Source of the DNA: Verrucomicrobiota bacterium
GTDB taxonomy: Bacteria > Verrucomicrobiota > Verrucomicrobiia > Limisphaerales > JADJPG01
DNA: 64,000 nt
Assembly (NCBI GenBank): GCA_016713365.1
Contig: JADJPG010000008.1
Span: 62,001-126,000 of the forward strand
Reading direction: 5' to 3'
Below the pieces are notes generated by a model. It ran no database searches. It saw only the letters and a program-made list of their open reading frames with translations, and had not been told where the DNA came from. The position numbers and the translations under genes are program-made. Positions 56,575 to 64,000 of this stretch are shown piece by piece (the stretch's first letter is position 1; each line of letters opens with the position of its first letter).

Positions 56575-57546
56575 ATGAAATCCAAGAGCAACTTCTGCAC
56601 ACACAGGCTGGCGCTGGTGGCCGGCATCCTGATGGCTGGCAGCGTTTCCAACGCGCTGTCGCAGGTCTTTACCGACAATTTCAACGACGGCAACGATACG
56701 GGTTGGGACCGTTACGATACCATCGGAAGCCATCCCGCATTCCCGGATCAGGGAACGTGGACGTTTCCCAGTGGCGGCTACCGGATGCAGGCCGCCGCTT
56801 CGCCCGCGCCCAGCGCTGTGGGGCCCGCGCGCATTGGCAGCCTTCGCTCGCAGGTTTATACGGACTTTTATGTCGCCGTCGACGTGTTGAACTGGAACGA
56901 CACCATTGATCAATCGTTCGGTCCCTTCGCGCGCCTGACGGATATCGGTCTCGGCACCACGAAAGGATACGTGATGACGTATCAGGTGGGCAGCAAGGAC
57001 ATTGATATCACACGCGTCACCGGAGAAGCAGCGGAACGAAGCGTCCGACAGAATGGCGAGGGCGACATCACCTTGGAGCTGGGCAAGAGCTACCGGTTCG
57101 TCTTCATGGGAAAAGGCGCGTTGCTCACCGCGCGAGTTTACGACCTCTCCGATCTCGTGAATCCCCTTGTCGAAATTTCCGGCACGGACACGGAACCCTA
57201 TACCAGTGGAGTCAACGGATTGCTCGTTTATGACAACAGCGATACGGCGGACTCCAGCGCCGACGCCACATTCGACAACTATTTTGAAGCGGACATCGAG
57301 CCGCCCGTGCTCCGCATGACCAGCCAAAGTTTTGGCGACTGGATGCTGTCCTGGCCGGCCGAGGCGTCCCAGTTTGTTCTCCAGACGGCAACCGCCATGA
57401 CGGGGAACGCGGCTGACTGGACGGATGTCACTGACAACATCATTCCGCCCAGTGACGGGAATCCGGTCTACTCCTACACCTTCTCTTCAGACCCGCTTCT
57501 GGGTGGCGGGCTGCCGAAGCAATTCTTCCGACTCGTCCGCCGCTGA
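56575..57546 (+). CDS. Exported protein with C-terminal F-F-R-L domain
   Basis: The 323-residue protein has a signal peptide (KSKSNFCTHRLALVAGILM, ending NALSQ) and a beta-rich LamG-like or jelly-roll domain (DNFNDGNDTGWDRY, FYVAVDVLNWND, SYRFVFMGKGALLTARVYD). The C-terminal 70 residues (SWPAEASQFVLQTA ... FFRLVRR) resemble the end of the giant CotH proteins in this window, a domain that may guide export or surface retention. Divergent from the beta-helix gene upstream, with a 228-base gap in which no other gene was seen. Function unassigned. Confidence 0.8.
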   Translation: MKSKSNFCTHRLALVAGILMAGSVSNALSQVFTDNFNDGNDTGWDRYDTIGSHPAFPDQGTWTFPSGGYRMQAAASPAPSAVGPARIGSLRSQVYTDFYVAVDVLNWNDTIDQSFGPFARLTDIGLGTTKGYVMTYQVGSKDIDITRVTGEAAERSVRQNGEGDITLELGKSYRFVFMGKGALLTARVYDLSDLVNPLVEISGTDTEPYTSGVNGLLVYDNSDTADSSADATFDNYFEADIEPPVLRMTSQSFGDWMLSWPAEASQFVLQTATAMTGNAADWTDVTDNIIPPSDGNPVYSYTFSSDPLLGGGLPKQFFRLVRR

Positions 57547-57569
57547 GCGGGCTTCGTCGTTCGACCCAT

Positions 57570-59159
57570 TTACTTGCCGGGCGGGGGCTGAAAGGCCTCC
57601 GTCCGGCGCACGGTTTTTCCCGGGCGAGCTCCGGTGTGAACATCGTTCGCGACTACCGCGATCCCATTGACCATTACCCGCGAGAAGCCTGAGGCGTAGT
57701 GATGCGGGTCATTGAACGCCGCGTGATCCCGCACCTTCGCCGGATCGAAGATGACCAGGTCGGCCCACGCGCCCTCGCGAATTGTTCCGCGGTCCTTCAG
57801 TCGAAATGTCGTGGCCGGCAGCGAAGTCATCCGGCGAACGGCGTCCTCTAGTCGCAGCAGCTGGAGCTCGCGGACGTATCGCGCCAGCAGCCGTGCGTTG
57901 TTCCCGTATCCGCGCGGATGCGGCACGCCTTCCTTGAACTTTCGCACTCCGCTGTCGGCCGCGAACGTCGTGTTCGGATGCTGGAGAAACTGCTGCAAGT
58001 CCTCCTCGGCAATGCCGTGAAACACACCGCTCGCGCCGCCGTTGGCTTGAATGGCGAGGATCGTTTCGATCTGGTCGTCCAGCGCCACCGCCCCGCGTTT
58101 CTTTTGTGCTGCCTGCACAATGTTCAGCCCGTTCAGCGACGGATCGTGAGGACAGCTCGCGATGACGGCGTACGAGTAATCCTCGCGCCCGCCCTTCTTC
58201 AGCGTCTGCTTCATCGCGGAGATCATTTCAGCCTTCATTACCGGATCGGCGAGGTGATTGGTGAACTTGCCGCCTTCGCGATACTTCTCCGGCACGAGCT
58301 GACTGATGCCTGTGCTTGAGGCGGTGTAAACGTATTGGTCCTGCGTGATGTCGAGCCCATCGGCTCGCGCGCGTTCGATGGCTTCAATCACCCGCTGCGT
58401 CTGGCCCCAGTTCGATTTGCCGGACAGCTTCACGTGAGAAATCTCCGCGCGAATCTTCGCCTCGCGGGCGATGCGGAACACCTCATCCAGTGCATCGAAA
58501 ATTTCACTGCTCTCGCTGCGCATGTGGCTCGCATAAATCCCGCCGTACTTCGATGCAACTCTGGCCAGCTCGATGATTTCCTCCGTCTTTGCAAACGTAC
58601 CTGGCAGATAAATCAGGCCGGTGGAAAGCCCGACCGCGCCGTCGCGCATCGCCTGCTCCACCATGGATCGCATCTCATCGAGCTCCGCGGCTGTCGGTGG
58701 GCGCATGAACGATCCTCCCATCGCCTTTCCCCGCACGGTGCCGTGGCCGATCAGCGTGGCGACGTTGATGGAGATGTTGGTGGCTTCGAGTCGCCGGAAG
58801 TAATCGCCGACGTTCAAGGTCGACGAACCGCAGTTGCCCATGATCACTGTCGTCACGCCCATGCGCGCGAAATTCTCCGCCAGCGGCAGCTCATCGATGT
58901 CCTCCGCATGGGTATGGACGTCGATGAACCCTGGCGCGACGATCAGGCCGGAGGCATCGATGACTTCCGCGGCGGCCTTGGTGATCGTTCCGACGCCGGC
59001 AATACGTCCGTCTTTGATGCCGATGTCGGCGAAGTAGGCGGGATTCCCGGTGCCATCAGCAATGCGTCCACCGCGAATGATCACGTCGAAATGCTGGGCG
59101 TGAGCTGAAGTTCCAGCCAGCACCAACGCCGCGAGCAACCAGCGCCTGATCCGAATCAT
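57570..59159 (-). CDS. Exported D-aminoacylase/N-acyl-D-amino-acid deacylase-type amidohydrolase
   Basis: The 529-residue protein has a signal peptide (ending TSAHAQ) and the amidohydrolase metal site GFIDVHTHAE, followed by NCGSST, GHGTVRG, YASHMRSESSE and EISHVKLSG. These segments and the length match N-acyl-D-amino-acid deacylases, zinc enzymes that remove acyl groups from D-amino acids or related peptides. Export implies action on peptidoglycan- or environment-derived substrates. The 23-base gap to the convergent exported protein gene is short. Substrate not proven. Confidence 0.9.
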   Translation of the reverse strand: MIRIRRWLLAALVLAGTSAHAQHFDVIIRGGRIADGTGNPAYFADIGIKDGRIAGVGTITKAAAEVIDASGLIVAPGFIDVHTHAEDIDELPLAENFARMGVTTVIMGNCGSSTLNVGDYFRRLEATNISINVATLIGHGTVRGKAMGGSFMRPPTAAELDEMRSMVEQAMRDGAVGLSTGLIYLPGTFAKTEEIIELARVASKYGGIYASHMRSESSEIFDALDEVFRIAREAKIRAEISHVKLSGKSNWGQTQRVIEAIERARADGLDITQDQYVYTASSTGISQLVPEKYREGGKFTNHLADPVMKAEMISAMKQTLKKGGREDYSYAVIASCPHDPSLNGLNIVQAAQKKRGAVALDDQIETILAIQANGGASGVFHGIAEEDLQQFLQHPNTTFAADSGVRKFKEGVPHPRGYGNNARLLARYVRELQLLRLEDAVRRMTSLPATTFRLKDRGTIREGAWADLVIFDPAKVRDHAAFNDPHHYASGFSRVMVNGIAVVANDVHTGARPGKTVRRTEAFQPPPGK

Positions 59160-59226
59160 GCGGTCATGCTAGTCGACTGCGACGTTGCCGAAAGGGAAAA
59201 ACCGTTTCACGATTCACCTCAATCGC

Positions 59227-59964
59227 ATGACCAATCTGCCTGAGCCGCGCCAGCGTTTCCTGACAGCCGAGTGGCGTCATTTGCTGATGCTGAATTATCC
59301 CGTCGAGCGCGAAGTGCTGGAGCCATTGGTGCCGGCCGGAACGACGCTCGATACTTACAAAGGCCGGGCCTATGTCAGCATGGTCGGCTTCCTGTTTTTG
59401 AAGACGCGGCTGCTCGGCGTGCCCGTGCCGTTCCATCAAGATTTCGAGGAAGTGAACCTCCGCTTCTATGTCCGCCGCTTTTCGGGCGAGGACTGGCGCC
59501 GCGGTGTCGTGTTCGTGAAGGAGATTGTGCCGAAGCCAGCCATCGCGCTGGTGGCGCGCGTGGTTTACAATGAGAACTACGTCGCGCTTCCCATGCGTCA
59601 CACGCTGCAACCGTCGCCGGGCGGCGATCTCGCGGCGGTCAGTTACGATTGGGAGATCGACGGCCGGTGGAATCGCATGGCAGGGACAGTGTCAGGTCCG
59701 CTGCAGGAAACCGCTCCGGCTTCACTGGAGGAATTCATCACGGAACATTACTGGGGCTACGCGGCGCAGAAGGATGGCGGCTGCGTGGAGTATCAGGTGG
59801 AACACCCGCGCTGGAAGGTGGCGCGCGTGGCGGAAGCCAAATTCGAATGTGACGTGGAGAAACTTTACGGTCCGCAATTCGCGTCAGCGCTGACCCAACC
59901 GCCGGCTTCGGCGTTTCTGGCGGAGGGTTCCGAAGTCACCGTGTTCAAAGGTGTCCGGCTTTAA
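59227..59964 (+). CDS. DUF2071 (YqjF-like) protein
   Basis: The 245-residue protein (ATG 59227) contains the DUF2071 signature blocks AEWRHLLMLNYPVERE, GRAYVSMVGFLFLKTRLLGVP, EVNLRFYVRRFSGEDWRRGV and HYWGYAAQKDGGCVEYQV, found in YqjF-type proteins of Bacillus and relatives. No enzymatic function is established; a role in detoxification has been suggested for homologues. A TTG 42 bases upstream is in frame but less likely. It overlaps the convergent gene by 4 bases. Confidence 0.92.
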   Translation: MTNLPEPRQRFLTAEWRHLLMLNYPVEREVLEPLVPAGTTLDTYKGRAYVSMVGFLFLKTRLLGVPVPFHQDFEEVNLRFYVRRFSGEDWRRGVVFVKEIVPKPAIALVARVVYNENYVALPMRHTLQPSPGGDLAAVSYDWEIDGRWNRMAGTVSGPLQETAPASLEEFITEHYWGYAAQKDGGCVEYQVEHPRWKVARVAEAKFECDVEKLYGPQFASALTQPPASAFLAEGSEVTVFKGVRL

Positions 59965-61361
59965 TTCGGCGGGCGGAATTCCGGCCGGATGAACAGGGAC
60001 GGGTTCAGGATGTATTCGCGCAGGTCAGCCGGCAGCTGGTTGATGTCGTAAGGCACCGTTGTGCCGGTCTGGGGCCGGGCGGGAACGACGCTTTCATCCA
60101 CCATCTGGAGGTTCCCCAGCCACTGACCGCCGTGCTGCTGGTAGGTCTTGTAAACGTCATCTCCCATCGTGATCCGCACGGAGCGCGCCGTTTCGCGGGC
60201 CAGTGCGGCGACAGATTGGAGGCGCTGGTCGTCGGTGAGATTGGGGTTCGATTCCACCTGATACTTCACGCGTTCCGCCGCCTGCTTCATGTTGTAGACG
60301 CGATTGGCGACGTCCTCGGGCATTTGCAGTCGTGCGCCCAGCTGGAGCAAGGCGCGGTAATCGCCGTCCTGCGCGCGTTGGTATTCGGCGAAGCGTTGCG
60401 GGCCGAGCACTTGTTGGATCTCCGCGCTCAACTTGTCCTGCGCCAGCTCCTGACTGCGGGCGCGGGCGGCCTGCGCATTGTCGTCGGCGTCATACGCCTG
60501 ATCATATTGCTCATCGAACGTCCGTTGCAGCCGGAAGATGCGGCGGAATTCGTCTTCGTTCGGCCGGAAGCCCGTCATCTGGCTGCGCATGCTGTTCGCC
60601 GTATCGGAGAAGCGCAGCTCGTATTCTTCGAGTTCCTCCGGGTTGAGCATGGAGGCGAGCTGTTCGCGTCGCTGGCGCTGCAACTGTCGGAGCGTGGCGA
60701 GATCCTCATCCAACATCCAGCCGCGTGAACGCACGTAGAGGTCCTGCTCCAGCTCGTCGAAATGCTCCGACCACGCCCGCACCTGCGCCTGCTTGTCGGT
60801 GGAGAGGAAACTGTAGTTGCGCTCGAGGCTCTCCGCTTCGCCGGAATACTTCGCCAGTTCCCAGCGCAGGTCCACGCCCAGCAAATCGCGAATCAACTGC
60901 CGCTGCTCGCGATCCAGCGCGCGAATCTTCTGCTGCAGTTCCACCGGTTCCGCGGAGCCGCCGAGCGGATCGAACGGTTCCCAGAACTTCGGCGGGGGAT
61001 ATTGCATGCGAAGCTCGGAGCGCCGCCGGCCGTACAGTTTCGCGACGTCGGTGATGATGATGTCGCGGATGGTTTCCTCCGGGCAGGAGAACGCGCGGAG
61101 GTTGTCGATGAAAACGAAGTAGTTCGTGGATTCCAGCGCGCGCCAGCTCAGGGGCCGGCCCGCCAGCGAAGCGAACAGGTTGTTCGTGGAATTGATTTTG
61201 CGAACGGCGATCTGGGTGACGGTGTTGGTGACAACGGCGGTCTCGGTCTCGACCGGCACCGTGGAAGGCTTGGTCTGCGGACGAAGCATGAGCCAGGCGA
61301 GAACGCCGAGCAGGCCAATGTTGGTGGCCACCAGGAGCAAGTTGACGCTGCGCGAATTCAT
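59961..61361 (-). CDS. Membrane-anchored helical protein of unknown function
   Basis: The 466-residue protein starts MNSRSVNLLLVATNIGLLGV at 61361: a short tail, one TM helix (about 7-27), then a mostly helical, glutamine/arginine-rich periplasmic region with long coiled-coil-like stretches (ATLRQLQRQRREQLASML, ELAQDKLSAEIQQVL). A proline-rich linker and the C-terminal IRPEFRPPN follow. No family was recognised. It converges on DUF2071 with a 4-base stop overlap and is divergent from the ExbB-like gene with a 170-base gap. A role in membrane or envelope organisation is a guess from its architecture only. Confidence 0.7.
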   Translation of the reverse strand: MNSRSVNLLLVATNIGLLGVLAWLMLRPQTKPSTVPVETETAVVTNTVTQIAVRKINSTNNLFASLAGRPLSWRALESTNYFVFIDNLRAFSCPEETIRDIIITDVAKLYGRRRSELRMQYPPPKFWEPFDPLGGSAEPVELQQKIRALDREQRQLIRDLLGVDLRWELAKYSGEAESLERNYSFLSTDKQAQVRAWSEHFDELEQDLYVRSRGWMLDEDLATLRQLQRQRREQLASMLNPEELEEYELRFSDTANSMRSQMTGFRPNEDEFRRIFRLQRTFDEQYDQAYDADDNAQAARARSQELAQDKLSAEIQQVLGPQRFAEYQRAQDGDYRALLQLGARLQMPEDVANRVYNMKQAAERVKYQVESNPNLTDDQRLQSVAALARETARSVRITMGDDVYKTYQQHGGQWLGNLQMVDESVVPARPQTGTTVPYDINQLPADLREYILNPSLFIRPEFRPPN

Positions 61362-61531
61362 GAGCGGGCAGTCCATCGACCGTTTTGAGTCCGTTGCACG
61401 CGCAGCCACCCTGCCATCGGGCCGGGCGGCTGACGAGCACCAACTTCGGCTCGCGCGGTCGCAGATCCATCGGCGTTTCGCGGTTACTTTGAACTTTGAA
61501 GTTCGCTTCTGCCCCGCCTATAACCATCCGC

Positions 61532-62158
61532 ATGTTGCCGACGTTCCTTTCCCAGGGCGGGCCGATGATTTGGGTCATCCTGCTCGCCAGCGCCGTGGGC
61601 GTGGTCGTGTTCATCGAACGCGTGCTGCACTTCCACCGCGCGCAGATCAACTCCGTCGAGTTTCTCAACGGCGTGCGCAACGTCCTCCGGCGCGAAAACG
61701 TCGTCGAAGCCATCTCCATCTGCGATGCCACCCCCGGTCCCGTTGCCCGCCTCGTCAAGGTTGCGATTCTGAATCGCGACAAAGGCCGCGACGGCGTGCG
61801 TGAATCGCTGGAGGAAGCGGGTCTTGTCGAAGTGCCTCCGCTCGAGGACAAGCTGAACCTCCTCGCGACGATCGCCCAGATCGCCCCGCTCATGGGCCTG
61901 CTCGGCACCGTGCTCGGCTTCATCCAGATCTTCTCGGCGCTCCAGACCAAGACGACCATTCCGACGATGCAGGATTTGTCCGGTGGCGTCTGGCAGGCGC
62001 TCATCTGCACCGCCGCGGGCCTCGCGGTTTCCATCCCCGCCTACGCGGCCTACAACTATCTCGTCAGCCGCGTGAACGCCATCGTGCTCGACATGGAGAA
62101 GGCCGCGACGGAGATCACCAACATCCTCGCCGATTCCAACGGTCGCAAAGGCGCATGA
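61532..62158 (+). CDS. exbB: ExbB/TolQ/MotA-type proton channel protein
   Basis: The 208-residue protein (ATG 61532) has three TM segments: IWVILLASAVGVVVFIERVL, LIAQIAPLMGLLGTVLGF and ICTAAGLAVSIPAYAAYNYL. The second and third carry the ExbB/TolQ signature of conserved small residues around the channel. With ExbD it forms an inner-membrane complex that turns proton flow into mechanical work for outer-membrane transport or for gliding. It overlaps exbD by 4 bases (ATGA), so both are coupled. A TTG 36 bases upstream is in frame but the ATG is preferred. Confidence 0.95.
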   Translation: MLPTFLSQGGPMIWVILLASAVGVVVFIERVLHFHRAQINSVEFLNGVRNVLRRENVVEAISICDATPGPVARLVKVAILNRDKGRDGVRESLEEAGLVEVPPLEDKLNLLATIAQIAPLMGLLGTVLGFIQIFSALQTKTTIPTMQDLSGGVWQALICTAAGLAVSIPAYAAYNYLVSRVNAIVLDMEKAATEITNILADSNGRKGA

Positions 62159-62631
62159 GATTTCCCCACAACGCGAAGATCTTCCGCGGTCAGCTAGACG
62201 CGGCGCCGTTTCTTGGCGTCTTCTTCCTGCTGATCATCTTCCTGTTGCTGAACTCCACGTTCGTCTTCACCCCCGGCGTCCCGATCTCGCTCCCGGAAGG
62301 CGTGAACCTGCCCGGTCCCGACAAGGCCACTGCCGCCGTCGCCGTGGATGAAGGAGGCCATTACTATTTCGAGAACCAGCTCTGCGACGAAGACCGCCTG
62401 CGCCAGCGCTTGCAGGACGCGGTGAGCCGCAGCCAGCAACCCATCACTCTCGTCGTGCAGGCGGACAAGGCCGCGCGCACTGAAGTGCTGACGAAGCTCG
62501 GCCTGCTCGCGCGTTCGCTCGGCATTCGCGACGTGCTGCTCGCGGTTCGTCCACCGGTGATCGCCGCGCCGATAACTCCCTCGACAACGCCCTCACCTGC
62601 CGCGCCCACCACGGGCATCGAGACCCCATGA
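62155..62631 (+). CDS. exbD: ExbD/TolR-type protein
   Basis: The 158-residue protein has one TM (AAPFLGVFFLLIIFLLLNSTF) and the ExbD/TolR periplasmic part with PGVPISLPEGVNLPG and VVQADKAARTEVLTKLGLLARSLG, the fold that follows the channel. The expected membrane Asp is represented by QLDAAPFL just before the TM (Asp15). It completes an ExbB-ExbD motor; partner receptors would be TonB-dependent transporters, none of which are in this window. The gene starts inside the exbB stop and overlaps the next gene by 4 bases. Confidence 0.93.
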   Translation: MRFPHNAKIFRGQLDAAPFLGVFFLLIIFLLLNSTFVFTPGVPISLPEGVNLPGPDKATAAVAVDEGGHYYFENQLCDEDRLRQRLQDAVSRSQQPITLVVQADKAARTEVLTKLGLLARSLGIRDVLLAVRPPVIAAPITPSTTPSPAAPTTGIETP

Positions 62632-63431
62632 ACACGATTGCCCACGACGCTCCGCCGTGGTCGCGACGGCACTGGGTGTACGCGGTCGCCGGAGTCGTAT
62701 TGCTGCAATTGACGTTGATTTACTTCCTCGCGCAACCGGTGCAGCGGCCGCCAGAGCGCCCGCTCTTTCGAACCTCTATCCAGCTCGCCGCGGATGACGA
62801 CGCCATCCGCAGCATCGCGTCGCTCCCCGGGCTCGACGACCCGACGTTGCTCGCGCTGCCGAGCCTCCGGGGTTTTTCCGGCGCGGCGTGGCTCAAGTTC
62901 GCCACGCTCGACTACAAGCCCGCCGAATGGGTGGAGCCGCCCCACTGGTTGCCGCTCGAAACGCAATCGCTCTCCGGCACGTTCTCCCAATACGTCACCA
63001 CCAACGTCATCACACCGCTGCTCATCGCGGACAAGCCCCTGCCGCCGCTGCAACGCTACGAGCCGAACTTCCCGCCCGAGCTGTTGCCGACGCAATCGAT
63101 CGCCCGCGTCGATGGCGAATTGTCCGGCCGCAAACTGCTCTCCGCGATCGAGCTGAAGTCGTGGCCCGCCGCTGAGATCCTTTCGAACACCGTCGTGCAG
63201 GCCGCAGTGGACGCCTCGGGCTTCACCTTCTCGGCGACGCTCCTGTCGAGCAGCGGCTCGCCGAACGCGGACCGCCATGCGCTCACGGAAGTCTTGAACG
63301 CGCGCTTTCGTCCGCTCCGGGAAATGCCCGCCACGAGCGAGCCAACCCGCGTGTTGACCTGGGGCCGGTGGATCTTCCAATGGCACACACTGCCGGTGCC
63401 CGCGACCAATCTCGCCACCCTCACGCCCTGA
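62628..63431 (+). CDS. TonB-like protein encoded with ExbB/ExbD
   Basis: The 267-residue protein has an N-terminal TM (HWVYAVAGVVLLQLTLIYFL) and a periplasmic part. Its C-terminal portion (AAVDASGFTFSATLLSSSG, then PNADRHALTEVLNARFRPL) follows the pattern of the TonB C-terminal domain, though the sequence is diverged. The proline-rich linker typical of TonB is short here (PLPPLQRYEPNFPPELLP). Position in an ATGA-coupled operon after ExbB and ExbD makes a TonB role likely: it would transmit energy to outer-membrane receptors. Confidence rests on context and motif. Confidence 0.75.
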   Translation: MNTIAHDAPPWSRRHWVYAVAGVVLLQLTLIYFLAQPVQRPPERPLFRTSIQLAADDDAIRSIASLPGLDDPTLLALPSLRGFSGAAWLKFATLDYKPAEWVEPPHWLPLETQSLSGTFSQYVTTNVITPLLIADKPLPPLQRYEPNFPPELLPTQSIARVDGELSGRKLLSAIELKSWPAAEILSNTVVQAAVDASGFTFSATLLSSSGSPNADRHALTEVLNARFRPLREMPATSEPTRVLTWGRWIFQWHTLPVPATNLATLTP

Positions 63432-63432
63432 C

Positions 63433-63657
63433 ATGACACCGGACAAGCTCATCCTTGGCTACGCGGTCATCCTCCTCGTGTCGGTGTCCATCGTGGCGCT
63501 GTATTCCGAACGGCGCCGCCGTTGGTTCGGTTCGCGTCCGAGCGATGACCGTGTGTTCCGCTGCGTGAAATGCGCCTACGTCTACACCGACGACCCCGAC
63601 GTGGACCGCTCCCGCTGCCAGCAATGCGGCACGCTGAACGAGGCGATTAAGTTTTAG
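63433..63657 (+). CDS. Small membrane-anchored zinc-ribbon protein
   Basis: The 74-residue protein has one TM (LILGYAVILLVSVSIVAL), a basic stop-transfer (SERRRRWF) and a soluble tail with two CxxC pairs (RCVKCA and RCQQCG), which probably bind zinc. It begins one base after the TonB-like stop, the last gene of the ExbB operon. Position suggests an accessory role to the motor, but no function is known for this small family. Confidence 0.8.
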   Translation: MTPDKLILGYAVILLVSVSIVALYSERRRRWFGSRPSDDRVFRCVKCAYVYTDDPDVDRSRCQQCGTLNEAIKF

Positions 63658-63686
63658 GGTATTTGCGGTGTGCGGCTGGCGGCTGT

Positions 63687-63971
63687 TCAGGCAGCCGCCT
63701 GCACATCCAGCGCGTTCTCCAGGCTCACCAGCCGGCGCAGCAGCGAGCGGTAATGGCGGTACGCCTCCGTGCCGTGCTCGACCACCAGCAGGCGATACAA
63801 TTCGTGCTCGGGACAATGGGGCATTGCTCCGCCATCAGGCACCTGGATGCCGTGGCCTGCGAGCCTCGGCCGGGCGATGAGCACCAGCATCGCCGCGACG
63901 CTGTGTTTGCCGGAATCCAAATCGCGGAGACCGTCCCGGAGAATCTCCCCGCCCGGCAGGTGGTCATACAT
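63687..63971 (-). CDS. Small protein of unknown function
   Basis: The 94-residue protein starts MYDHLPGGEILRDGLRDL with an AGGAGGG ribosome site 8 bases before the ATG at 63971, unusually strong for this window and good support for a real gene. It is helical with a leucine/arginine-rich C-terminal stretch (LYRLLVVEHGTEAYRHYRSLLRRLVSLENAL). No family was recognised. It converges on the zinc-ribbon gene with a 29-base gap. The gene upstream of it lies outside the window. Confidence 0.75.
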   Translation of the reverse strand: MYDHLPGGEILRDGLRDLDSGKHSVAAMLVLIARPRLAGHGIQVPDGGAMPHCPEHELYRLLVVEHGTEAYRHYRSLLRRLVSLENALDVQAAA

Positions 63972-64000
63972 GCTTCAGCCCTCCTACGAATTCCTTTACC

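Overview
The window looks like a high-GC chromosome segment of a Verrucomicrobiota bacterium, probably of the Pedosphaera-like (subdivision 3) group. This is inferred from gene content only: giant exported proteins combining lamin-tail, CotH and Ig-like domains, a recurrent C-terminal domain ending in F-Y-R-L, an exported Gfo/Idh-type oxidoreductase, a CehA/McbA-type hydrolase, an FG-GAP/UnbV protein and PQQ-propeller proteins. No rRNA, tRNA, CRISPR array, phage or insertion sequence was seen.

Layout. 0-8 kb: start of a PfkB sugar kinase, a 2115-residue CotH/lamin-tail surface protein and a CBM9-like exported protein. 8-16 kb: housekeeping and regulatory genes (PPK2, a small exported protein, exported oxidoreductase, LexA with a candidate operator, CehA/McbA hydrolase, YfcE-like phosphoesterase, DUF6580 membrane protein, a frameshifted RluA). 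16-27 kb: a second giant CotH protein broken by one frameshift, then a large repeat protein closed by a strong terminator. 27-36 kb: GDSL esterase and phosphatase pair, a TetR-MFP-RND-OMF efflux cluster whose RND part is heavily frameshifted, and a second frameshifted RluA. 36-45 kb: PpiD/SurA-like chaperone, TrmN6-like methyltransferase, a compact CotH protein, an OprO/P-type porin, and a periplasmic sensor-like protein next to a chemoreceptor. 45-56 kb: TadA, Nudix, PQQ propeller, Ser/Thr kinase with a zinc ribbon, PilZ-like protein, FG-GAP/ASPIC protein, a LytS-HDOD-LytTR cluster and a DinG helicase interrupted by heptamer repeats. 56-64 kb: beta-helix acyltransferase-like protein, small exported protein, D-aminoacylase-type hydrolase, DUF2071 protein, an anchored helical protein, and a tightly coupled ExbB-ExbD-TonB-like-zinc-ribbon operon.

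Two themes stand out. First, three surface proteins share one beta-sandwich domain (core 'DDGF(V/I)AYLNG ... NVLAI(Q/H)G'). It is uninterrupted in one protein, split by a LamG domain in another, and split at two places by four copies of a roughly 190-residue repeat in the third. Second, at least ten apparent single-base frameshifts fall in otherwise well-conserved genes. This points to residual indel errors in the assembly at least as much as to real gene decay, so broken genes are reported as sequenced.
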